9,218 nucleotides of DNA from Chloroflexi bacterium RBG_13_53_26 (GCA_001795035.1 MGMW01000001.1:1-9218); one strand, 5' to 3'; shown: positions 1 through 7,125, counted from the stretch's first letter. Program-made: numbers and translations. Notes: generated from the letters alone by a model not told the origin.

Positions 1-1
1 T

Positions 2-988
2 AAAGAATGGGAAACAACGTTGGGCTTTAAACTGGAAGAACTGGAAGGCCAACGTTTTCTTGATTTTGTTCATCCGGATGACATGGAGTCAACCTTGGAG
101 ACCGTTTCCAGACTTGAGGCGCAGAAAGAGGTATTGAATTTTGAAAACCGTTATCGTTGCCAGGATGGGTCTTACCGGTGGATTGAGTGGCGTTCAACTT
201 CATCAGGGAAATTAATCTATGCCGCCGCACGTGATATCACCGAACGCAAACAAGCGGAAGAAAAAATCCTTAAACTCAATCGTGTGTATGCTGTAATCAG
301 TCAAATAAATCAAACAATTGTGAGAGAGCATGAGAAGGACAAAATCTTGAGCGAAGCCTGCCGCATTGCCGTTGAATATGGAAAATTCCGGATGGCATGG
401 ATTGGCATGATCGATGAAGAGACCCATCTTGTAAAACCGATAGCGTATTCGGGAATTGAGGAAGGTTATCTTTCAAAGATCAAAGGAATTTCTATCGAGG
501 ATGTGCCTGCCGGTTATGGACCGACCGGAACAGCAATTCGGGAAAGCCGGCATTATGTATGCGATGATATAGAAAAAGACCCGCAAATGGGTCCCTGGAG
601 AGGAGAAGCACTCAAGCGCGGTTATCGTTCTTCAATGGCACTCCCGATAAGGCACTTCGGTAAAGTGATCGGCGCTTTCAGTCTTTATGCCTCCGTTTCT
701 CATTTCTTTGACCGGGAAGAAATTCATTTGCTCGATGAGGTAACGAACGATATTTCCTTTGCAATCGATACCATTGAAACAGCAAAGAAGAAGTTGGAAG
801 CAGAAGAGGAATTAAAGAAACACCGCGAGCATCTGGAAAAACTGGTCAAGGAGCGCACCGCCGAGCTGGAAGCGAAGATCGCCGAAATCGAACGTATGAA
901 CAGGCTCTTCGTGGGCAGGGAGCTCCGGATGAAAGAACTGAAAGAGCAAATCGCAAGGCTTGAAAAAGAGGGTGGGAAGGTATCATGA
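2..988 (+). CDS. PAS-GAF sensor protein without kinase domain (5' partial)
   Basis: The reading frame is open to the left edge, so this is the 3' part of a longer gene; the TTG at 20 is internal to a PAS fold (the frame upstream reads KEWETT, continuing into LGFKLEELEG) and is not the start. Domains in order: the end of a PAS domain with its PAC tail, closing at DITERKQAEE (about nt 2-265); a GAF domain (about nt 275-785) with the usual PAGYGPTGTAIRES and RSSMALPIRHFGKVIGAFSLY patches; and a long charged coiled coil (about nt 785-985) ending in MNRLFVGRELRMKELKEQ. No HisKA, HATPase, receiver or GGDEF follows. PAS and GAF domains sense ligands, redox state or light; no ligand can be assigned here. 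The stop overlaps the next gene's ATG (ATGA, 985-988), which suggests translational coupling and a role as an input partner of the kinase encoded next. The domain calls are firm; the partnership is inference. Confidence 0.85.
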   Translation, partial: KEWETTLGFKLEELEGQRFLDFVHPDDMESTLETVSRLEAQKEVLNFENRYRCQDGSYRWIEWRSTSSGKLIYAAARDITERKQAEEKILKLNRVYAVISQINQTIVREHEKDKILSEACRIAVEYGKFRMAWIGMIDEETHLVKPIAYSGIEEGYLSKIKGISIEDVPAGYGPTGTAIRESRHYVCDDIEKDPQMGPWRGEALKRGYRSSMALPIRHFGKVIGAFSLYASVSHFFDREEIHLLDEVTNDISFAIDTIETAKKKLEAEEELKKHREHLEKLVKERTAELEAKIAEIERMNRLFVGRELRMKELKEQIARLEKEGGKVS

Positions 989-3528
989 GCAATGCTGACA
1001 GGACCAAGATGGGGTTATCGAACATCAAAGGCTACGCACTGCTTTTAGTTGTAGCCTGGTCAGTCATTGTTTTCGCATTACTCCTCTGGAATGCCATTCA
1101 AACACGCGAAGAAACCCGGAAATATGCACACATTTATACAAATTCAGCCTTTGAAAAAGATATTCTTTATCGCCGCTGGGCTACAATGCATGGAGGAGTG
1201 TATGTGCCGGTTACAAACAAAACCCCACCGAATCCATATCTTTCAGACATACCGGAACGTGACATAAGAACCCCTTCGGGCAGACAGCTCACACTGATGA
1301 ATCCTGCTTATATGATACGTCAGGTATATGAATTTGAGAGAGAGGTTTCAGGGGCGCGCAGTCACCTTACAAGTTTAAAAACGATAAAACCAGAAAACGC
1401 ACCTGACGAGTGGGAGAAAAAAGCACTTGTTGCTTTTGAGCAGGGTGTGACTGAAATATCTTCAATCGAGAATATCGAAGGGCGTGAATACTTTCGCCTG
1501 ATGCGGCCGTTCATTACAGAAGAAGGGTGTCTTAAATGCCATGCAGGGCAAGGATATAAGGTGAACGATATCAGGGGCGGCATCAGTGTTTCGCTGCCGC
1601 TGGCTTCGATCAGGGAACTGGCAGGTACAAGCCAAAGCAGGAACATTTCAATATATCTTCTCCTCTGGCTGGTTGGAACAGGCGGCATTGTATTTGGATA
1701 TTATCGGGTGAGTAAGAGTGAATTCAAACGTAATCAGGCAGAGAAGGAAATCGAGAGTGCTAATCTTGATCTGGAAAAGAAAGTCCAGGATCGAACAGCC
1801 CAATTGAGCCAAGTCAACGAGACGCTGCGAAAAGAACGGCAATTTTTGGCAGCCGTGTTTGACAGCATTGAAGAGGGGATCGTTTCTTGTGATGCAAATG
1901 GAGTTCTTGCACGCTTCAATCGCGCCACACGTGTGTTTCACGGTTTGCCGGAAGAACCAATACCCTCTGATCAGTGGGCGCAGCACTATGATCTGTTCCT
2001 TCCTGATGGCAAGACCCCAATGAAAAAAGAAGATGTTCCTTTGTTCCGCGCCTTACAGGGTGAGAAAGTGCGTAATGCGGAAATGATGATCATTCCGAAA
2101 CAGGATCCTGCCAGAACTCTTGTTGCAAGTGGACAAACCTTGAAAGACCCTGAAGGCAAGATAATAGGCGCCGTAGTAGCGATGCATGACATCACCGAGC
2201 GCAAGCGGGCGGAAGAAGCGATGAAGAGAAACGAGCGAGTGCTACGGCTTTTTGTAGAACATTCTCCTGCGGCGATCGCCATGTTCGATCGCGATATGAA
2301 GTATATTGTGGCAAGCCGCCGCTTCCTCATGGATTATGACCTTGGCGACCGGAATATCATCGGTCGCTCGCATTATGAAGTGTTTCCGGAGATTCCCGAG
2401 CGCTGGAGAGAAATCCACAGGCGTTGTCTGGCGGGAGCGGTTGAAAAATCAGAAGAAGATCCCTTCCCGCGCGCGGACGGAAGAACGGATTGGGTGCGCT
2501 GGGAAATCCACCCTTGGTATAAAACTCAGGGCGAGATCGGTGGCATCATACTGTTCTCGGAAGTGATCACCGAGCGCAAACAGGCGGAAGAAGAGTTGCG
2601 AAAACACCGCGATCATCTTGAAGGACTGGTCAACGAGCGCACCGCCACACTGACCGCAAAGACGAATGAACTTAATGAAAACCAGTTGGCTCTGATGAGT
2701 CTTGTCGAAGAGCTGAACGATACAACAGCCGAACTTGCCGTCGCCAGAGATCGGGCTGAAGGAGCCGACAAGCTCAAATCCGCCTTTCTGGCCACCATGT
2801 CCCACGAACTGCGCACCCCGCTCAACTCCATCATCGGGTTTACAGGCATTGTCCTGCAGGGGATGTCGGGCCCCCTCAACGATGAGCAGGCTAAACAGCT
2901 TGGTATGGCCAAGGACAGTGCGAACCATCTGCTTGCCCTCATCAACGACGTCCTGGACATCTCCAAGATCGAAGCGGGCCAGGTTGAGATCATCAGGCGG
3001 CCCTTTGATATGCGGTCTGTCATCGAGACGGCCCTGCGCACCGTGTTGCCTCTGGCCGCGAAAAAAGGGCTCTCCCTGGACAGCGCCATTGCCTCCGACG
3101 TAGGCGTGATTATCAGCGACCGGCGAAGGGTGGAACAGATCCTCATCAATCTGGTCGGCAACGCCGTCAAATTTACCGAGCAGGGATTTGTGCGCGTCGC
3201 GGCGCGATTAGTTCGGAGTAAGGAGTTCGGAGCTCGGAGTGACGAGTTCGGAGTTGTCTCAGCACTCAGCACTCAGTCCTCAGCACTCCACCGAGATTTA
3301 GTGGAAATTTCCGTGGCAGATACGGGCATCGGCATTAAGCCGGAAGACCTGGACAAGCTCTTCAAACCCTTCAGTCAGGTTGATACCGGCCTGGCGCGCA
3401 ACCACGAAGGAACAGGCCTGGGGCTGTCCATCTGCGGGAAACTGGTGGAGATGTTAGGGGGCACGATCCGGGTGGAGAGCGAGTGGGGGAAGGGCAGCAA
3501 ATTCACCTTTACGCTGCCGTTATCATAA
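985..3528 (+). CDS. Membrane sensor histidine kinase with periplasmic haem-c-like (DUF3365/Tll0287-like) domain, two PAS domains
   Basis: 847 residues. A transmembrane helix (about 17-36) and a second (about 221-240) bracket a periplasmic domain resembling the DUF3365/Tll0287-like family, with one haem-c motif C182-L-K-C185-H186 followed by the family-like GGISVSLPL strand. Then come a coiled coil (about 245-285), PAS1 (about 287-405, ending DITERKRAEE), PAS2 (about 419-530), a second coiled coil (about 535-595), HisKA with phospho-acceptor H607 in FLATMSHELRTPL, and HATPase_c with N box N726, G1 box D779-T-G-I-G, F box FKPFSQVD and G2 box G809-T-G-L-G. It should autophosphorylate and pass phosphate to receivers; three lie directly downstream. 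No receiver or Hpt domain is fused. Oddities: a repeat-encoded insertion of about 26 residues (743-768) within HATPase_c, and a visibly higher GC content from about nt 2740 onward than in the N-terminal half, suggesting a mosaic gene. Haem attachment is predicted from the motif only. Confidence 0.93.
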   Translation: MSNADRTKMGLSNIKGYALLLVVAWSVIVFALLLWNAIQTREETRKYAHIYTNSAFEKDILYRRWATMHGGVYVPVTNKTPPNPYLSDIPERDIRTPSGRQLTLMNPAYMIRQVYEFEREVSGARSHLTSLKTIKPENAPDEWEKKALVAFEQGVTEISSIENIEGREYFRLMRPFITEEGCLKCHAGQGYKVNDIRGGISVSLPLASIRELAGTSQSRNISIYLLLWLVGTGGIVFGYYRVSKSEFKRNQAEKEIESANLDLEKKVQDRTAQLSQVNETLRKERQFLAAVFDSIEEGIVSCDANGVLARFNRATRVFHGLPEEPIPSDQWAQHYDLFLPDGKTPMKKEDVPLFRALQGEKVRNAEMMIIPKQDPARTLVASGQTLKDPEGKIIGAVVAMHDITERKRAEEAMKRNERVLRLFVEHSPAAIAMFDRDMKYIVASRRFLMDYDLGDRNIIGRSHYEVFPEIPERWREIHRRCLAGAVEKSEEDPFPRADGRTDWVRWEIHPWYKTQGEIGGIILFSEVITERKQAEEELRKHRDHLEGLVNERTATLTAKTNELNENQLALMSLVEELNDTTAELAVARDRAEGADKLKSAFLATMSHELRTPLNSIIGFTGIVLQGMSGPLNDEQAKQLGMAKDSANHLLALINDVLDISKIEAGQVEIIRRPFDMRSVIETALRTVLPLAAKKGLSLDSAIASDVGVIISDRRRVEQILINLVGNAVKFTEQGFVRVAARLVRSKEFGARSDEFGVVSALSTQSSALHRDLVEISVADTGIGIKPEDLDKLFKPFSQVDTGLARNHEGTGLGLSICGKLVEMLGGTIRVESEWGKGSKFTFTLPLS
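3210..3286 (+). repeat. Degenerate heptanucleotide tandem repeat inside kinase gene
   Basis: Eleven consecutive 7-base units can be laid end to end: AGTTCGG, AGTAAGG, AGTTCGG, AGCTCGG, AGTGACG, AGTTCGG, AGTTGTC, TCAGCAC, TCAGCAC, TCAGTCC, TCAGCAC. The first family (AGTTCGG-like) gives way to a second (TCAGCAC-like) at about 3258. The tract is read in frame as an extra loop rich in Ser, Arg, Glu and Phe (residues about 743-768) between two strands of the HATPase domain, where related kinases run directly from the RVxARL-like strand to the V-E-I-S-V-A-D-T-G strand. Gain or loss of one unit would shift the frame; three units would not. Confidence 0.85.
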
Positions 3529-3538
3529 TGGAGGGGCA

Positions 3539-3898
3539 ATGAAAAAGATTCTGGTGATCGAGGACAACGAGCAGAACCTCTACCTCGTGACGTTTATCCT
3601 GGAAAAGAACGGTTATGAGGTCATCCCGGCAAGAGACGGCAGGGAGGGTATCGATTTGGCAAGTAAAGTCAGACCCGCACTCATCCTCCTGGATATCCAG
3701 TTGCCCGTGATGGATGGATACGCCGTTGCGCGGGAACTGCGCAAGAACCCGGCATTGGACGATATTCCCATTGTGGCCGTGACCTCCTACGCCATGACGG
3801 GAGATCGCGAACGGGCCCTGGAGGCCGGCTGCACGGGTTATATAGAGAAACCCATCAACCCGGAAACCTTTATAAGGGATATTGAACAATATCTGTAA
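3539..3898 (+). CDS. Single-domain response regulator (CheY/DivK-like receiver)
   Basis: 119 residues, a complete receiver domain and nothing else. The acidic pocket E8-D9, phospho-acceptor D52 (LILLDIQLPVMDG), switch T82 and conserved K104-P105 are all present. GGAGG at 3530-3534 lies 4 bases before the ATG, and the gene starts 10 bases after the kinase stop, so the two are almost certainly co-transcribed and this is the kinase's most likely direct phosphorylation target. With no output domain it would act by protein-protein contact, or as an intermediate or phosphate sink. The ending EKPINPETFIRDIEQYL is of the DivK-like type often found beside hybrid or multi-PAS kinases. The receiver is clearly distinct in sequence from the two near-identical receivers of the HD-GYP genes downstream, although all three begin with a similar DNEQNLYL segment. 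Its downstream partner cannot be told from the window. Confidence 0.95.
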   Translation: MKKILVIEDNEQNLYLVTFILEKNGYEVIPARDGREGIDLASKVRPALILLDIQLPVMDGYAVARELRKNPALDDIPIVAVTSYAMTGDRERALEAGCTGYIEKPINPETFIRDIEQYL

Positions 3899-3925
3899 CT
3901 GCTCAGGTGGATAGACTGAAGGGGA

Positions 3926-3966
3926 TTAGGCTGAAGGTTGAAGAATCCTAAAAGCCTTCAGCCTAA
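3926..3966. repeat. 12-base perfect inverted repeat in intergenic gap
   Basis: The left arm TTAGGCTGAAGG (3926-3937) is exactly complementary to the right arm CCTTCAGCCTAA (3955-3966), with a 17-base spacer. The arms also show approximate 7-base phrasing (GGCTGAA, GGTTGAA; TTCAGCC). There is no T-run after either arm, so it is not a classical Rho-independent terminator. It lies in the 96-base gap between the single-domain receiver and the first HD-GYP gene and could fold in the transcript upstream of that gene's ribosome binding site. A role in RNA stability or differential expression is possible but unproven. Confidence 0.7.
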
Positions 3967-3982
3967 ACACCTGATCCCGATT

Positions 3983-3987
3983 GGAGG
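3983..3987 (+). promoter_or_regulatory. Ribosome binding site fixing a TTG start
   Basis: GGAGG is followed 7 bases later by TTG at 3995, then codons for KKALIVDDNEQ, the usual beginning of a receiver domain. The paralogous gene at 5981 has the same layout (GGAGA, 7 bases, ATG, then KKALIVDDNEQ). This favours TTG 3995 over the longer frame opened by TTG 3938, which lies in the loop of the inverted repeat. Confidence 0.8.
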
Positions 3988-3994
3988 ATACACA

Positions 3995-5956
3995 TTGAAA
4001 AAAGCGCTGATCGTCGATGACAACGAGCAGAATCTGTACCTGCTGCAGACCATGTTGACAGGTCAAGGTTACGATGTGATGATGGCGGAAAACGGCGTCA
4101 AGGCGCTGGAGTCTGCCCGGAGCGATCCCCCGGACATCATCATCTCCGATATCCTTATGCCGGTGATGGACGGTTTTGCCCTCTGCCGGGAATGGAAAAA
4201 GGACGAAGGCCTGAAGGATATCCCCTTCGTCTTCTACACCGCCACCTACACCGATTCCAAAGATGAAGATTTTGCCCTCAGCCTGGGTGCCGAGCGGTTC
4301 GTCGTCAAGCCGTCGGAACCGGATAACTTCCTGACCATGATGCGGGAAGTAACAGAGACCCATCAGGCAGGCAAACGGGTTGCGCCACGCGCGCCAACGA
4401 AAGATGAAGGGGTCTACTACAAAGAATACAACCGGACTCTCGTTCGCAAACTGGAAGACAAGGTGCTGGAGCTCAAGTGGGCTCACCGGCGCCTGTCCGC
4501 CCTCTATCGGGTCTGTAAGGAGCTGGTAGAGCCAAGGCCAGTTGCCGACTTGGTTCCCTTGGTGCTCTGTGCCATCGTTGAAACAGCGGGTTACGAGGTG
4601 TCTAGTTATTTTCATTACGACAAAAATTCGGGCACTCTCTCTCTCCAGGATAACGTAGGTTTCCCCGATGAAACCCAGACCGCATTAAAAAAGAAACTAG
4701 TATTCGCTCTCGGTGAAGAACGGGGTCTGGTGGGGCTGGTTGGCCGGACTCGCCAGGCACTGATCATTCCGGATACGACGACCGATCCCCGCTGGGTCGT
4801 GCTCGACGGGACCATTCGCTCCGCTTTGTTTGTGCCTGTGAGCAATGAAAACCGACTCCTGGGCGTTGTGTCCCTGGTCAGTAGAGAAAAAGATGCTTTC
4901 AGCGAGGAGGATGTGCTCAACATAACAACCCTGGCGAACCACCTGGCGTTAGCCATTGACAAAGCCCGGCTCCTCGAAAACATACAAAGGTCCGAGGGCT
5001 TTTTGCGAGACGTTCTGCGTACGACGCCCAGCGCCGTGTTCACCGTTGATCCTGACCGCATAATCACCAGTTGGAACCTCATGGCTGAAAAAATTACCGG
5101 TTACGGAGCCGAAGAGGTTCTGGGCAAGAAATGCGACGTTTTTGAATCGCCCACGTGTGGAGAAGAATGCCGGTTATTCGATGACCGTTTTCAAAAACCC
5201 GGAGACTACAGCGAATGTGTGATTTCCAGTAAAGATCGAAGGAAACTGACAACTCTTAAGAATTATGACTTGCTGTTAAACCCGTCCGGAAAAATTATAG
5301 GAGGCGTGGAAAGCTTTATCGACATCACCGATCGCAAGCAGATGGATGAGGAAAGACAGCAGGCGGTTGACAGTTTGCGGAAGACCCTGGGGGCCACTGT
5401 TCAGGCTCTGGCGGTGACTGCGGAAGTTAGAGATCCATACACAGCAGGTCACCAGAAGAGAGTAGCCGATCTCGCCTGCGCCATTGCGGCTGAGATGGAT
5501 CTGTCAACCGAGCAAATCGATGGCCTCCGGATGGCAGGAACAATTCATGATATTGGCAAAATATCCGTTCCGGCAGAAATTCTCAGCATGCCGAGAAAAT
5601 TGACAGAGATAGAATTCAGTCTGATAAAAACGCATGTTCAAAACGGTTATGAAATTTTAAAGGACATAGAGTTTCCCTGGCCCATTGCACGCATGGTTCT
5701 GGAGCATCATGAGAGGATTGACGGTTCAGGGTATCCGAATGCGTTAACGGGCGATAAACTCCTCCTCGAGTCCCGTATTATTGTAGTGGCTGACGTGGTA
5801 GAGGCTATGGCCTCACATCGGCCATATAGACCAGGGCTTGGAATAGACGTGGCTATTGATGAAATTTCCAAGGATAAGGGAATTGTCTACGATACAGATG
5901 CGGTGGACGCCTGCCTGCTGCTGTTCCGGGAAAAGGGATATGAATTGCCGCAGTGA
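3995..5956 (+). CDS. REC-GAF-PAS-HD-GYP response regulator, predicted cyclic-di-GMP phosphodiesterase
   Basis: 653 residues from the TTG start. The receiver (about 1-120) has D8-D9, phospho-acceptor D52 (IISDILMPVMDG) and K105. A coiled linker leads to a GAF domain (about 170-327), a PAS domain (about 334-450, ending DITDRKQ) and a C-terminal HD-GYP domain (about 462-645). The HD-GYP site looks complete: H486 (TAGHQKRV), H518-D519 with K522 (HDIGK), H547, H571-H572 in HHERIDGSGYP, and D600 (VADVVEAM). This family hydrolyses cyclic-di-GMP to pGpG or GMP with a metal centre. The PAS domain carries C380, C388 and C392 (C-x7-C-x3-C) plus C408, a possible metal or redox site. It is co-directional with the kinase and 96 bases behind the small receiver. 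The receiver half is more GC-rich than the GAF-PAS-HD-GYP half, suggesting fusion or recombination with the downstream paralogue. Phosphodiesterase activity is predicted, not shown. Confidence 0.93.
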   Translation: MKKALIVDDNEQNLYLLQTMLTGQGYDVMMAENGVKALESARSDPPDIIISDILMPVMDGFALCREWKKDEGLKDIPFVFYTATYTDSKDEDFALSLGAERFVVKPSEPDNFLTMMREVTETHQAGKRVAPRAPTKDEGVYYKEYNRTLVRKLEDKVLELKWAHRRLSALYRVCKELVEPRPVADLVPLVLCAIVETAGYEVSSYFHYDKNSGTLSLQDNVGFPDETQTALKKKLVFALGEERGLVGLVGRTRQALIIPDTTTDPRWVVLDGTIRSALFVPVSNENRLLGVVSLVSREKDAFSEEDVLNITTLANHLALAIDKARLLENIQRSEGFLRDVLRTTPSAVFTVDPDRIITSWNLMAEKITGYGAEEVLGKKCDVFESPTCGEECRLFDDRFQKPGDYSECVISSKDRRKLTTLKNYDLLLNPSGKIIGGVESFIDITDRKQMDEERQQAVDSLRKTLGATVQALAVTAEVRDPYTAGHQKRVADLACAIAAEMDLSTEQIDGLRMAGTIHDIGKISVPAEILSMPRKLTEIEFSLIKTHVQNGYEILKDIEFPWPIARMVLEHHERIDGSGYPNALTGDKLLLESRIIVVADVVEAMASHRPYRPGLGIDVAIDEISKDKGIVYDTDAVDACLLLFREKGYELPQ

Positions 5957-5968
5957 TAGGGAATGATT

Positions 5969-5973
5969 GGAGA
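5969..5973 (+). promoter_or_regulatory. Ribosome binding site fixing ATG 5981
   Basis: GGAGA lies 7 bases before ATG 5981. The alternative ATG at 5963 has no purine-rich site at a proper distance and would place this GGAGA inside the coding sequence. The layout matches the upstream paralogue. Confidence 0.75.
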
Positions 5974-5980
5974 ATATGTA

Positions 5981-7123
5981 ATGAAAAAAGCGCTGATCGT
6001 CGACGACAATGAGCAGAATCTCTACCTGCTGCAGACCATGCTGAAGGGGCAAGGTTACGATGTTCTGATGGCCGCAAACGGCGTCGAGGCGCTGGAGCGG
6101 GCCCGGTCCGCCCCCCCCGACATCGTTATCTCCGACATCCTCATGCCGGAGATGGACGGTTTTACCCTGTGTCGCGAGTGGAGAAAGGATGAGCGGCTGC
6201 AACACATCCCGTTCATCTTCTACACCGCCATCTACACCGATCCCCGGGACGAGGAACTGGCCTTGAGCCTGGGGGCCGCGCGCTTCGTCGTCAAGCCCCA
6301 GGACCCGGAGGCGTTCGTCGCCATATTGCGACAGGTCATTGAAGAGAGCGAGACCGGCCGGCCGCTTGCACCCGCGCAGCCCGCCCCGGAAGAAACGGAC
6401 TATTACAAGTTGTACAGCGAGGCCCTGGTCCGCAAGTTAGAAGACAAGATGCTGGCTTTGGAAGAAATCAACCGGGCGCTGGAGCAGGAAATCACCGTGC
6501 GCAAGAAGGCGGAGGAGAGTCTCCAGGAAAGCCATGCCGCGCTGGAGAAAAACCTGAAGGGGGCAATTGATGTCCTCTCTGAAACGATAGAAAGAAAGGG
6601 TCCCTATGCCCCCGGTCACCATCGGCGTGTAGCGGCATTGGCTTCTGCGATCGCCCGGGAGATGGGACTGACCCCTTTTCAGGTGCAGGGGATTGAGCTG
6701 GCAGCGGCCGTTTATGATATCGGCCTGATGACTGTCCCCCCCGAATTTCTTCAGGACACCAATCGGTTGGACGGGATAAAATTGACACTGTATCAAGGCT
6801 ACCCCCAAACCGGACATGACACGCTCAAGAGGATCGAATTCCCCTGGCCGATTGCCGACATCATCCTACAGCACCGGGAGTGTTTCGACGGCTCCGGATT
6901 CCCGCAGGGGATCAAGGGAGAGGACATTCTCATCGAAGCCCGGGTCCTGGCCGTTGCCGGCTCCATGGAAAATTTGACCGTCCACCGGAGCTACAGAAAG
7001 GCCCTGCCTGTGGACCAGGCGTTGGCGATCATCTCAAGTCGCAGCGGTTCCCTGTACGACCACGAGGTGGTGGCTGCCTGCCTGAGGCTATTCAATGAGA
7101 AGGGCTATAAGATGGAGAGCTGA
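5981..7123 (+). CDS. REC-HD-GYP paralogue with degenerate, probably inactive HD-GYP domain
   Basis: 380 residues. The receiver (about 1-125) is intact (D8-D9, D52, K105) and closely matches the preceding gene's receiver. A coiled coil follows (about 145-195), then a recognisable HD-GYP fold (about 195-375). Aligned by shared anchors (PWPIA, FDGSGFP), the metal site is damaged: the HD motif reads Y245-D246 with L249 in place of Lys; the next ligand His is Y274; the HH pair is H298-R299; and the late Asp is G327. H213, D246, H298 and the FDGSGFP loop survive. Four of seven expected ligands are lost while the frame and the rest of the fold stay open, so this looks like a maintained pseudoenzyme rather than a decaying gene. 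It may bind cyclic-di-GMP, or dimerise with or compete for phosphate against its active neighbour (inference). It starts 24 bases after the preceding stop, hence is probably co-transcribed. No clear terminator follows. Confidence 0.92.
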   Translation: MKKALIVDDNEQNLYLLQTMLKGQGYDVLMAANGVEALERARSAPPDIVISDILMPEMDGFTLCREWRKDERLQHIPFIFYTAIYTDPRDEELALSLGAARFVVKPQDPEAFVAILRQVIEESETGRPLAPAQPAPEETDYYKLYSEALVRKLEDKMLALEEINRALEQEITVRKKAEESLQESHAALEKNLKGAIDVLSETIERKGPYAPGHHRRVAALASAIAREMGLTPFQVQGIELAAAVYDIGLMTVPPEFLQDTNRLDGIKLTLYQGYPQTGHDTLKRIEFPWPIADIILQHRECFDGSGFPQGIKGEDILIEARVLAVAGSMENLTVHRSYRKALPVDQALAIISSRSGSLYDHEVVAACLRLFNEKGYKMES

Positions 7124-7125
7124 CG

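Noticed and set aside
2613..3272. Minus-strand open frame (219 codons) opposite the kinase core
   Set aside because: It is a shadow of the HisKA/HATPase coding sequence, Ser/Arg-rich and without family features.
3210..3286. CRISPR array
   Set aside because: Units are 7 bases, contiguous and without spacers, and lie inside a coding frame.
3926..3966. Rho-independent terminator after the single-domain receiver gene
   Set aside because: The 17-base loop and the lack of a T-run after the right arm do not fit.
3938..3994. Longer TTG start for the first HD-GYP protein
   Set aside because: The 19 extra residues are encoded by the inverted repeat and the ribosome binding site itself. TTG 3995 has GGAGG 7 bases upstream and matches the paralogue's start.
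3926..4615. Long minus-strand open frame (229 codons) opposite the first HD-GYP gene
   Set aside because: It mirrors the receiver and GAF coding sequence; a similar mirror frame occurs opposite the paralogous receiver. It has no recognisable protein pattern of its own.
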